Assembly: GCF_027596085.1 (NCBI RefSeq)
Contig: NC_072465.1
Span: 9,348,553 to 9,412,552 of the forward strand
Direction: 5' to 3'
DNA: 64,000 nt
From: Anoplopoma fimbria
Lineage: Eukaryota; Chordata; Actinopteri; Perciformes; Anoplopomatidae
Shown: positions 35,579 through 45,902 of the stretch, one piece after another
Position numbering within the stretch: position 1 is the first letter of the stretch
Layout: the number at the start of each line of letters is the position of its first letter
Notes under the pieces: model-generated
Databases searched by the model: none
The model's input: only the letters and a program-made list of their open reading frames with translations
What the model was told of the DNA's origin: nothing
Made by a program: the position numbers and the translations under genes

Positions 35579-37554
35579 TACGGAGGTTGCAGCCTGGTTC
35601 CTACCACATCTACAGGCATCAAAACAGGAAGGCAGTGGTAAACTTGTAAAGAGTCAACCTCTTGCTCGATTTTTTTGTCTGCCTGGGCCAAGTCTTACAT
35701 TGACCAGTGGTGTGACTCCGCGCCTGTCTCTGAATAGTTTAGAATATTTTAACTTTTATGGACGTTGATAAAACACAAGAGAACCGCAATGCATGGCGAA
35801 GTAGAGGAGCGCACGCAAGTCCACTTCCTCAGCCATATGATCAGCCATATGCAGCACCGGCACATGAGTGTATTAATCAGGCTGATCACGCAATTATAAG
35901 CACATTCTCCCCTCTATACTTGGCATGCACATCTAACTTTTCACTGATCTTGAAACAACGCAGTTGAAATCATTGACATTGAAAATGTAAATTGAAGGTC
36001 AGTGGAAATGAAGCTATCTTCTGGGAGGCTGCCCAAGATGTAGAAGATTTCGGACCAGCAATGATACAAGTAACAACATGGACCCCCAATGCCCGTCCAT
36101 GTCGCCCGGACTGGGCTGCATATTTTTGATTTACTGACTGGTCTTAGTAAAACTCATTGTCTGTACTTTTTGCTTCGAGGACGTTGCGAGGCACGTCTGC
36201 TCCATCCGTGACTTGTGAGCCTCACCATCTGGCGGGAGACACATTTCAGCAGCAGCCGGAGAACACACCAAATTAGATTTTGTGTGGATTAAACTGCTGT
36301 TCGTGCTGCTACGAGCTGCCATTTCCCTCCCACGGTTGGGCTAACGCTAATCGCCGGTGATTACTCAGCATGCTGTAGGCTATAAGAACAAGAATATGAC
36401 GGAACTATGTATCGCATAACTTGTATCAATTTACTGTGACACAAACCGGACGTCACATTGGTTTATCCGAACATTAAAAGTTGTTGGAAACCCAGCAGTA
36501 CATCCAAACTACATATGTATGTCATACAGCCTTTGCTGTGTCTCCACACCTATCGGACAAAACAACAATGTCCCATTTAGAACTCTAACAGCTGCACCCG
36601 CTTTAATTGTCTATTGAAGAATGCACACTATGGCGCCAAGGTTACATCAGTCACGCTGTATAAACTTTATCCACCTGCGTTTTGTTTCTCGCTCGCCCGT
36701 CTCCCCCTTTTCTTTTCTTTTTCTCACCCCCTTCTTTCTCTCCTCTCCCAATCAGCCGTTGGTATTCTCATTTGAAAGAGGAGAACAGAGAGGGAAAGAA
36801 TAAGCACGGGGATGCAAGGGCGCGTGGCGGAGAGAATACTAAGCACCGATGGGTGTTAGAACACAAAGCCCCGCACAGACGCTTGTGTGTGCGCGCACAC
36901 ACACACACATACAAAGAGAGGTGTATGTAAGCACACATTACTAGGCACACACACATATACACAAAGACACACTCTGTTGGGTATTACCGGACCCCTTGGT
37001 ACGGCTTGAATAGAATGTATTTGTACCTCAGGCTTAAACAGTGAGGATTATGGGGGATACGAGGAGAATGCTAAAGCCAGGAAGGAGGCCAACGACCTTG
37101 GTACGGACTCAGAGGGAGGGGGGAGGAAGAGGAGTTGGTTGTGGGAGGCGCGTCGTTCAAAAGATTGCCGTAAACATGGGCGCTGACAACACTGACGACC
37201 TCGCGTGTCGGGACAAATCACATCGCTTACGGCGCCATCAAGTATTCGGCTGTGGAGAGTTTAGTCAGCCTGCAATGATGTTTGTGAATGATGAGCCCGT
37301 GCTTGTTTGGGATTCGCATCAATAATACATTCATGCCTTTTTGTGCGTTTTAGTGTGTGAATACATGTGCAAACACTTTTCCCATTTTGCATGTGTTTCT
37401 GTGTGCCCAATTGTGTGGAAACAGGGGATGTATCATATACTTGTTACGAGTGGCAGGACAAAATGCATAATTCATTTTCATTTGGGCTCTGTAATAGTGT
37501 GTGTGTAGAGCAGCCACTGGGATGTGCTTTTTCTTGGTCTAAATGTTTGAGTGC

Positions 37555-37587
<33 letters not shown>

Positions 37588-37960
37588 GTGGGGATAGAGA
37601 GAGAGAGTTGGCACATCTGTGTAATAACCTGGTATTGGATGTGTCAGGTCATTTCTACAAGTGTTAAAGAAAGCAGGGAGGAGAGACAGGCAATCTGATG
37701 AGTGCTCCATCTCAGCTCATCAGTTGGAGAAAAATGGGGGATGGAGAGATGTAGGATGAAGGAGGGATGGAGGGTGTAGAAGTAACAGGGGTCTTGGAAG
37801 AACAGCAAATGTAAAGGGGGGATTGGGGGCAGAAGAAAATGTTTAGGAAGAAGCGAAGGGAAAAAGAGATATACGATGGATTAAGAATGGGTGAAGGAAA
37901 AGGATGGATGAAGGACAGAACATTCTTCAAAGCGGGAGTTCCGCAGATCGCCTTATCCGT
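35579..37960. other. No gene seen
   Basis: Unique sequence with short CA and GT runs near 36895-36975 and 37553-37574 and GA repeats near 37577-37608. No recognised gene. Frames of 60-94 codons carry no domain. Confidence 0.45.
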
Positions 37961-37964
37961 TCAT

Positions 37965-38345
37965 TTATCTTCATATCCAATTACAGATTGAGAGATTGGA
38001 TATTGCGAGTAAAGTGATCTGTTTGTTGAAAGCCAAGCAACAGCTGGAGGTGAGCTATTATCTTGCGGGAAAAATAAAGAGAGGTCCAATTAACTAAAAG
38101 TATGGCCTTTTCCAAATCTATTTCTAATATTTTTGCTATCTTCCTCAGCTGTATATCTGGATACTTAGTTGAAAAATGATATTTTGGGAGAACTTTAAGT
38201 TTGGATTGTTGTTCAGGGTTTATGAGCAATCAAACAGATTATAACTCGAATGTCACCCAGTTAAAGGGGAACGGTTGTGTATCGTCTGCATAAGCATGAA
38301 AATGAATGCCATATTTGGTAAATAAAGCCCAGTGGCAGCATGTTA
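37965..38345 (-). pseudogene. L2-like LINE reverse transcriptase fragment
   Basis: On the minus strand, codons at 38281-38292 give the reverse transcriptase active-site box YADD, inside IHFHAYADDTQ. Downstream an 83-codon frame (38229-37981) encodes LRKIAKI, DLEKAI and LQLLLGFQQTDHFTRNIQSL, which follows the order of the region just after the active site in fish L2-type elements. A stop lies between the YADD segment and that frame, and both ends are cut off, so this is a dead fragment. It also explains a tempting plus-strand pseudo-exon at 37987-38049. Confidence 0.7.
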
Positions 38346-38350
38346 ATTGG

Positions 38351-39461
38351 ATGAGATCGAGTGCAGAGAGGGGATGGGTGGAAAGAGGTGTTTGGGGAAG
38401 GGAAGGGGCACTGAGATATGAAAAAAGAGGAAGGGATAGGGATTAGAGGTGAAATGGTACGCAAAAGTCGCAGTTCCGTGTTACTTCGGTAGCGTTTCTT
38501 TCTAATTTATTTTGCACAGACAGTAGTGCAAGTGTCAAGGCAATAGGCAATAAAACAGGGAAGCATCTCTTATTCTATGAAATTAAAAATACCAAAATAC
38601 ACAGACTAATATACAAGGTGGAGGAGTCTTTCAATTAGTTCAACCTTGGTTGCATTTAAACATTATTATTATCCCCTTTAGGGAGAGCAACACCGACACA
38701 TCGCCCTCGTCCTAGAAACCACCCTCTCTCTCTGTAAATGTTGCTCACAGCGTGTGGCAGAACCTTCCTGTGTGGAACTCGTACTCTGGAACTTTGGTTT
38801 ATGTATCGATCTACATACTGTGGAGGCTGCATGCAGCTGCTTGTGCCGCACCATGACCCGCGTACAGTGATGGTTCGATACGAATACACAAATCCGTTAC
38901 AGCCGGAATAGGGATGTATGGGTAGAAGCAAAGAACATAAAGGGAGGCAATAAGGTTGACAGGAATGATAAATGAGACATGAAGAAGGACAGGGGAAAGT
39001 AGCAAGGATGGAAGCTGAGGAACAGACAAATGGAAGTTGTTGAATAGACAAGAGGAGAAAACGGAAAGACAATAGGATCGGAGGCAAGGCTGGACCTTGG
39101 ACTGACGAAGTGATGGAGGAGTGTGGGTGTTGGAGTGTTGTGAGCGAAGACCAAGGGAATATGAGGACTGAAAAGGATTGGAACGAGGAACAGTTGGATA
39201 ACTAGAAAATTACCTGACGTGTGACGGATTGAGGGCCATATCTCATGGTTAGAAAACCTCATGTTTGTGTGTGTGTGTGTGTTTGACGTTAAGGTGAGCT
39301 GATCATTTGTTGAAAACTCCCCCATACCAACTTCACTACGAGCTGTTTAAGGTCACTTTGTCCCCGTAGCAACAGGGACGTCAATGAGCACCCTGCCCCC
39401 CCCCCAACCACCCGCCTCCCCCATAAACCCCCGCATGCATCCGACCAAATGCCACCATCTG

Positions 39462-39492
<31 letters not shown>

Positions 39493-40512
39493 TGTGTGTG
39501 TTTCCTGAACTTCGACAAATGCCACTGACCGGTGACACCATCAAAACCAAACAACAGGGTCTTTCAGATCGTGTTAGGAGCGGTTGCTTTGCAGCACCGA
39601 GGCCACACAAACACACACACTTGCAGAGCCCAGGTTCTCCGTTCACTTTTCTTTAATACTCCTCTTTCGTTTTTTTCTAGAAGTTTAAACCGGTGTGTTT
39701 ACGGGAGAGCGTGGTCCGGCACACGCACGTCTGAGCATTCCTCATGTATTGAACTAATTGGACTGGGCCATGCATTTGTTTCACATGCATATATGTGTGT
39801 GCCCCGTGCGCATGGCCATGCCCCTTCTCATTTGCCTGCAGTGACAGGCTCGGTTCCCATCGCTAATGCTAACACGTTGCTGCTTAGCTTCTAATTAAGA
39901 TGTATGAGTCACCGTGTGTGTGTGTGTGTGTTGTGTGTGTTGTCATTACAGTCTGCCACACATGAGCGGCTCTGTCTGCGTTGGGTTTGGCAGGGTTGAG
40001 CGGTTTTTGCAGCCAGGAACGTCGTCTAAATTTAAGATGTCACACATGCTCGGAAGCTCACGGACGTGTAGTAGAAGGCGACGCACGGCGATCCAAAGGC
40101 CACACACACACATAAGCACATATTTAACCACACTATGCCGTAGAACATCTTGACGGATAGACAACTGGGCGAGGGGGTGTTTATGAGAGACACACACAAA
40201 TGTCATCTGTTTGCGAACCCACACACACAAGAGAAATTACCACTTTTTTAAATAGCAGCAACCACTGTGCCTTCAGTTCCCTGGCAGGGTGATTACTGCT
40301 TTTATCACCATGCTAATCGTCAATCATCATCCCACAAACACATGGCACGCTGTCATGTAGACGTGTCAGCTCTTTAACACACATGTGGTCTGTAACGTCC
40401 CCGGTTGTATCGTAATGTCTCCATGAGCACGTCGTCACGTCAGGGTATATAATGGAGCAAAGACTTAAAAGGAAAATTATTTTGTTATAAGTGACATGTT
40501 GACGTTGAAATG
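38351..40512. other. No gene seen
   Basis: Unique sequence with purine-rich patches (38350-38450, 38930-39110), GT runs near 39266-39282, 39461-39500 and 39913-39938. Minus-strand frames of 142-143 codons here are low-complexity (Leu/Ser/Pro/Phe) readings of the purine-rich plus strand. Confidence 0.5.
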
Positions 40513-41105
40513 TACTGACGTTTGAGATGATCACCTGCCACGGCCGACCCAACCAACCAGACCTGCCGGACCAAATGCCACCAAACTGCCCAAGGGAAGA
40601 GAGGGAAGAGAGCCGAGATGGAAGCTACTCCTGGCTGTCTGATGTCTGGTCGAAGAAAAATAAGATGGATGAAATAAGACTTCAGGCAAACCGGCGACGG
40701 GAGTTTGGTGACTATTGAGCCAACTTTACAGTGACCCGGCTCCATCGTGGCATCCCAGATCAAGCTGCAATTGACAGGGGGACTGCAGGACTCCAGTGGG
40801 ACGAGAGGAGGAGGACTCTGTGTTTACATCAATGACGCTTGCTGCTCTATCATAATCAAAGTTGATTGACAATGTTTTCCTGATGTTGACTTTTTAATGT
40901 TAAGACGTTGAACATATAATCTGCCCAGACAATTGTTTTTGTTGCTGCTGGTAACATTTTTAATGATGCAAATTTAAATGCACTTTAAGAATGCACTACT
41001 GTTTTTGTGTTGTTTGTAATGATTATTTTGTGTTGGAAATAGGCTACAACTGCATTTCGTTGTGCATCTTTGTGTTGCATAATAACAATAAATGATTCTT
41101 GAATT
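40513..41105 (+). pseudogene. Non-LTR retrotransposon, endonuclease start joined to 3' end
   Basis: At about 40660-40690 the frame reads NKMDEIRL, and a shifted frame at about 40790-40865 reads SSGTRGGGLCVYINDACC. In fish LINEs these match the NKMDEL and SRGGGxCxYIN segments of the N-terminal endonuclease. The sequence after about 40870 is non-coding and ends in a LINE-like 3' terminus (GCATTTCGTTGTGCATC, then CAATAAATGATTC at about 41084-41099). The rest of the endonuclease and the whole reverse transcriptase are missing. A stop and a frame change break even the retained part. The clade (CR1, Rex1 or other) was not resolved. Confidence 0.65.
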
Positions 41106-41339
41106 GTGGAAGACCATATGTGTAATTCATGTAAAAGAGAAAAAGAAATATAGTATAGGGTGCAACAGGGTTGTTTGTGACAGCTCAACAAGTGTATTGT
41201 AAATCTGTTCTAGAGCAAAGAAACCAAAATGTCTGGGACTGCCAAAAGAGGATTTCAAAGGGAAACAGATTGGGATTTTCTAAGTAACTATTAAAGCATT
41301 TTGTATTTCTGAAGACTGAAAGACAAAAGGAGTATTCCA

Positions 41340-41794
41340 TGTCATAGTTCTGCTCCATACTCCCGTCATTAGCTCACTCAATTCACCTGTCAGCCACTCC
41401 CTGCTCATCAGCTCACTAAGTATATAAGCTCCAGTTACACACTCACTCACTGCCAGATCGTTCTCTGCAGTATGCATGACCTTCCCGCACTTACCCTCGG
41501 ACTGATCTCCTGTTACCGACCTCACCTGCCTTGGACTCTTCTGCCTCGTCTCTGCCCCGGTAAACGTCTCAGCCTTCTGTCCCCGACCACGAGTTTTGCC
41601 TCTGCTCCTCCTGGTTTCTGTCTGCCTGTTCCCGTGGCTGCTTGGCGTTTCCCCGGTTTGACTTGGCAGTGTGAGTCAACTCATGCCTGGTTTCCTGCTG
41701 GTGGTACGATCTCCCTGTGCTTAACAATAAAGCTGATACCAACTATTCCTTGAGCGAGTCGTACTGCATTTGGGTCCTAAATACCCCCGTGACA
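41340..41794 (+). mobile_element. Solo LTR, probably Ty3/gypsy type, with 5-bp TSD
   Basis: The 455-bp segment starts TGTCAT and ends CGTGACA, so it has the TG...CA ends of an LTR with TGTCA/TGACA inverted termini. It is flanked by the same 5 bp, TTCCA, at 41335-41339 and 41795-41799. Inside are a TATA box (TATATAA at 41421-41427), a polyadenylation signal AATAAA at 41726-41731 and a CTGCATTTGGGTCCT tail that I associate with teleost gypsy LTRs. No internal gag or pol sequence is next to it, so it is what remains after recombination between two LTRs. Open frames within it are not genes. Confidence 0.88.
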
Positions 41795-41799
41795 TTCCA

Positions 41800-42934
41800 T
41801 GTGTTGTTGTTGACTTTTTTCTGTAAATGATAAACACAATCTAATGCAATTATTAAACAACAGTTTCAATGCTGTTGATGTGTTATTATATATAAAAGAG
41901 AGAGTACTGCAACTTTGGAGACTTTGTTAAGTTACAGCAGTGTTTTCAGCTACATGTGAGGGTTGGCATGGAAACATGATCATGAACGGTGATGTTTTAT
42001 CAGGCGTAACATTTGCCATAGTTTCCATCTTAGCCGAGTATGTTCGCACTAAACACAAAGTACTAAGGCTGATTTGAATGTCAATAGCTGTGAAGGTGTT
42101 TGGTCTTAAAGTTTGACTTGATGACAGATCAAGTTATCCTGATGGGGACACAATGTGTCAACCAAATACTGTGGCAATCCTTCCAATAGTTATTTTTATT
42201 TAAGAAATAAACCAGCCTGCCGGTAGCGCTAAATAAAAAGTCTGAAAGATATTTCAGACCGGCCTTCCACCAACCCCAGAGTGCTTACCAGCCAGACTGT
42301 TTAACATCCACTGTGGGGGTTTTCTTTCCACTGCTGCAGTTTTTTTGCCACTGAGGCATGTTGTCAGTAGCACGTCACTGTCCTACCGGGAGCCTTTAAG
42401 CAAGCGCACCCACACAAACAAAACAAACACAACTCCTTTCACTCCATCTTCATATCTATCTGCTTTTACATAGGCATACATATACTTTCTGTATCCAGAC
42501 AAACATTTGCAGTAATTCTACACTTGAAAAGTCTGTATATGCATCTCAAGTCAAACTCTTTTTTTTTTTTCTCCCCATTGTTCTCAAAGAGACATTTTAT
42601 TTTGTCTGTTGTGTTAAAACATTTAATCAAAGTACATGCTGTTGTATGGTGAAAAGTCAGCAGAGAATTGAGTTTGTCTGAGGCCAGAATAACTTGTAAC
42701 ATTTTAAATAAATGTGCCGAGGAGGGAGTTGTTGTTTTGTTGAGCCAATTGATGCTCATTTGGACCTTTGCATCTCCTGTGCTTGTTGTTCTGTTTCCTT
42801 CCAACTGAGAGAACATTTCAAATGTCGGAATTTGTTTTTAGCACCTACACAGCATAAAATGAAAATTTCAATTATTGGACGATCTGATCTTTGATCTGAT
42901 CTTTCCCGGGACAAATTACTCTACAGTTAATTCA
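41800..42934. other. No gene seen
   Basis: AT-rich unique sequence, with an imperfect palindrome GTCTGAAAGATATTTCAGAC near 42240-42260. A minus-strand frame of 116 codons (42816-42466) has no recognised domain. Confidence 0.45.
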
Positions 42935-43307
42935 TATGCTCTCTTCAGAGCCACCAGACTCAAATTAGACAACCATAATTTAAGCTTGTTGATCATGGTA
43001 AAACACATTAGAAAGAAACAAAATAAAATTCATCAAAACCGTCTTGGTTAGTTTTTTCAATGTTCGAACAATCACCAAGTCTGGTATGGTCCAAATAAAT
43101 CCTTAATTCCCTGAGTTAGATGTGATAAGAAACAGCAGCTGTATGCGCTCCTCAAAGCCATTAGACTCCATTGACAGAATCGGTAATATTACCTCTCTGA
43201 TCATTATAAACTGCACTGCATTATAATTGCCAGAAACTAAAAATGTAATTGTCAAAACCGCATTTGTTAGTGTTTCCAGTGTTCCAAGAATCACCAGCTC
43301 TGGTTTG
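42935..43307 (+). repeat. Diverged tandem duplication, period about 207 bp
   Basis: 42935-43088 and 43142-43307 share in order TATGC(T/G)CTC, AGCCA(C/T)(C/T)AGACTC, TCAAAACCG, GTTAGT and CAATCACCA..TCTGGT-type segments. The copies differ by many substitutions and small gaps. No coding potential. Confidence 0.7.
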
Positions 43308-43651
43308 ACAGTTTCAGAGTATGAAAAATAACAGATATAAATTAAGTAACCACACTAACATTTTCACTGGCCCCCATACGCTGCTTTCTGTTTACCAAAC
43401 CTGACATCAAATGTGACACGGCAGTAAAAAAAAAAGGGCATTGCCGTGTACTGGCAATAGAGATGAGTCTATCGACCATTCTTAGCATGTTTTCCAGCGT
43501 TTTAAAAACAACAACATATAAATGCAAATTTTGGTGGAAAATAGTATCATGACTTGTTTTCATCCTATGTATCATTCCTGTGTATGGTTGTGTGGGTGTA
43601 GCTGTGCACAGCTGTCCAGTGTAGAGTACCCATGCTTCAACTTATTTCCCT

Positions 43652-44513
43652 GGCCGTTTCTCAATATGTGAACTTCTCTGTACTTGTGTCCTCGTGAACT
43701 TGTGAAACGTCATCTAGCGCGGCCCAAGTACTGTTCCAATACACAAGTTCGCATCCAGCCAAGTACGGTCCAGATACCCAGATGTGTCCTCGCTCCGCCC
43801 ATTATATCGGGGATGCATCGGAGTAGACTTGTGTGGACTTTGGACAGCCAAGTATCCCAGAATGCATTTCACCAGCAAACAAGAGCCGACAGTGGCGGAG
43901 ACGGCTCACAACTGTCAGTTATCATTGTCTAAATACTGCTGTTGTTGTGTAACGGAATTTAGTTTTAACATTTTTTTAAGCGAGAATGTAGTTGTTAAGA
44001 CTTAAAATATGCGGTCAATTTATCAAGATAGAGCCTGTTTGAAAAAAGCGCCGACGTTTGTCGGAGATATGAGGGACCAGAGAGGAGACCGGGCGGTGGT
44101 GCTCATGCATCCCGCTGACAGCAGCCTGATCTCAGCTAGGCTCCTCCAGATGTGCCGCTGGCTCCGGTGTCTCTGTGGTTGTGGTTGCAGATGTAACACA
44201 AAACATATACATATTAATATTTTTATATTTTCTAAATGAAAACGAAAAAAGGCAGGGTTGTGTTTTATATCATATTTCGTTTTATTGTCAATATATATGA
44301 CTGAAGATAACCGGAGTAAGCGGGACCGACGAGCTGAGTTGGTGACGTCGTGACGTTGGTGACGTCATCAAGTTCGCTGCTGTTCCAATTGCAAAATGAC
44401 CGTACTGCGTCCTCCCATCCTCGGGAGTTTGTACTCCCGAGTCGAACTATCCAAGTATGAACTTGCAAGTTTGCAAGTCCATACTTGACCATACTTGGTA
44501 TTGAGAAACGGCC
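43652..44513. mobile_element. Non-autonomous DNA transposon, 862 bp, with terminal inverted repeats
   Basis: The left end GGCCGTTTCTCAATA is matched, reverse-complemented, by the right end TATTGAGAAACGGCC. The ends are flanked by CCT at 43649-43651 and 44514-44516, consistent with a 3-bp target duplication. Subterminal CAAGTA and ACTTG-type repeats occur at both ends. Near the right end there is a perfect 9-bp stem hairpin at 44420-44441 and a cluster of TGACGT motifs at 44343-44367. No transposase is encoded; the two internal frames of 73-82 codons have no domain. The 3-bp target duplication suggests a PIF/Harbinger relation, but the target sequence is not typical, so the superfamily is left open. 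Confidence 0.8.
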
Positions 44514-44694
44514 CCTGTCTCTCTTGTGTCTCCCCCTCCCTTGCCTCCCTCCTGCCACTCACCCGGCTCCTTCCTGATTACAGCTCATTCACCTCACCTG
44601 TCCAGTCTGCACAGCTGCCTTCAATCAGCTCCTCAACTCCACAGTATATATACTTTGGTTCTCTATTCACTCATAGCAGTGATTCAGCTACAGT
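44514..44694. other. Pyrimidine-rich stretch, possibly an LTR fragment
   Basis: CT-rich sequence with CTCATTCACCTCACCTGTCC, a TATATATA box near 44645 and TTCTCTATTCACTC. This resembles the promoter part of a gypsy LTR such as the one at 41.34 kb, but no matching ends were found. Confidence 0.3.
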
Positions 44695-44990
44695 GGTGAG
44701 GCTGCACGATTGTGGCTTAAGTTATGATTGAGATTGTTTTGATCAATATTCAGATCCTGATTACTTAGCATGATTATTCATAGATTTTTAAGGGCAAAAT
44801 ATTGTATCGCACTTTCACATTTAAATAAGCAGAGCCCTGCTTTAACAACAATGTTGTGCTATATCCCTGGTAATGCATAAATTAGGACCGCACAATATGA
44901 GACAAAAACTGGCCTTGCAATAATTATTTTCTTTCATGATATGACAAAATGCAGGAATATTCACCCTAAAATTTGTAGGCTACAAAGTTG
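44695..44990 (+). repeat. Fragment of an unclassified interspersed repeat
   Basis: GTGAGGCTGCACGATTGTGG, TTTTGATCAATATTCAGATC and a later GGACCGCACAATATGAGACA match a fish repeat I recall that begins with GGCTGCACGATT. Class not assigned; non-coding. Confidence 0.5.
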
Positions 44991-45130
44991 AAAGTATCGA
45001 TCTGCCGCACTCAAAGCGAAGAGGCTCAATAAAATCTTTTGTTAGTGTGCTCTTTTAAACAATTTGATCATAAACACATTGGTTGTATAGATAAGACTGG
45101 TGATGATGCAAAAAAGTTAAAGTTAAAAGT

Positions 45131-45902
45131 TAAACTTGCATTCCCTCTACTGACCAGCCGGGGTGACTCCTCTGGTTGTAAAAATAATTGTATAGAAGTC
45201 TATGAGAAAATTACTCTACTTCTCACTTGATTTATTACCTCAGTAAACATTGTCAACATGCGTTTATGGTCTCAATCTCTAGTTTCAATTCCTCTTTAAT
45301 ACAGCATGATGTTCATTTCGTAAATTATGGTCCATTTACAGTAAAATAAACCTTAATGCTTTAGGGTGGTCTTATTGTGATTGACACGTCGCTGTTTCTA
45401 CCATTACATTACAGTCATTTAGCAGACGCTTTTCTCCAAAGCGACTTACAGTCAGTAGTATATTACATATCATTCACCCATTCACACACTGATGACAGGC
45501 TACCATCAAGGTGCCACCATCAGACTCTAACTAACATTCATCATCCAGTCCACACCGATGGCAAGCCTTCAGGAGCAACTTGGGGTTAAGTGTCTTGCCC
45601 AAGGACACATCAACTGCCGAAGCCGGGTATCGAACCACCGATCCTCTGAATGGAGAACTACCTTGCTCTCCACTAAGCCACAGCCGCCCATCCAGAGCCA
45701 TATCAGACGTCTCTAAGTCACTCCTCCACATTACAAATATAGTAACTTCCATTCATTGGTTGCAAAAAAGCCAAGAAGGCGACGGCTGTATTCCAAGATG
45801 GCAACGGCCAAATAACAGAACTAAACGCTTAATAAACTCAGTCCACAAACCAATGGGTGATGTCACGTTTACCATGTTCACTTCTTATATACAGTATATG
45901 AT
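45131..45902 (-). repeat. Interspersed repeat family A, copy 6, split by a SINE
   Basis: Reverse orientation. On the plus strand it shows the tail (CTACTGACCAGCC), CTTCTCACTTGATTTATTAC, GTTCATTTCGTAAATTATGG and, after the SINE insertion at 45404-45689, the head CAATGGGTGATGTCACG and CTTCTTATATACAGTATATG. The CRE in the head has decayed to TGATGTCA-like sequence. Removing the insert makes the two halves collinear with the 60.6 kb copy. Confidence 0.88.
45404..45689 (-). mobile_element. tRNA-derived SINE nested in family A repeat
   Basis: Read on the minus strand, the element starts at about 45689 with GGGCGGCTGTGGCTTAGTGG. The polymerase III A box TGGCTTAGTGG is at 45670-45680 and the B box GGTTCGATACC at 45626-45636, about 34 nt apart as in a tRNA gene. 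A CTTGGGCAAGACACTTAACC segment follows, then a 3' region with AAGTCGCTTTGGAGAAAAGC and GTCTGCTAAATGACTGTAAT at the end. It matches teleost SINEs whose tail resembles a LINE 3' end. Not a functional tRNA gene: no anticodon arm with a good cloverleaf is evident. No convincing target duplication was found. Confidence 0.85.

Noticed and set aside
37987..38049. A 63-nt plus-strand exon-like segment (CAG acceptor, GTGAGC donor) reading IERLDIASKVICLLKAKQQL plus a final E.
   Set aside because: The minus strand of the same bases is the post-YADD part of an L2-like reverse transcriptase. The plus-strand frame is its shadow.
41472..41753. A 93-codon plus-strand frame.
   Set aside because: It lies wholly inside the solo LTR, which is non-coding.
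45404..45689. A tRNA gene call based on the A and B boxes.
   Set aside because: The element has a long non-tRNA body and a LINE-like tail, and no convincing cloverleaf. It is a SINE.
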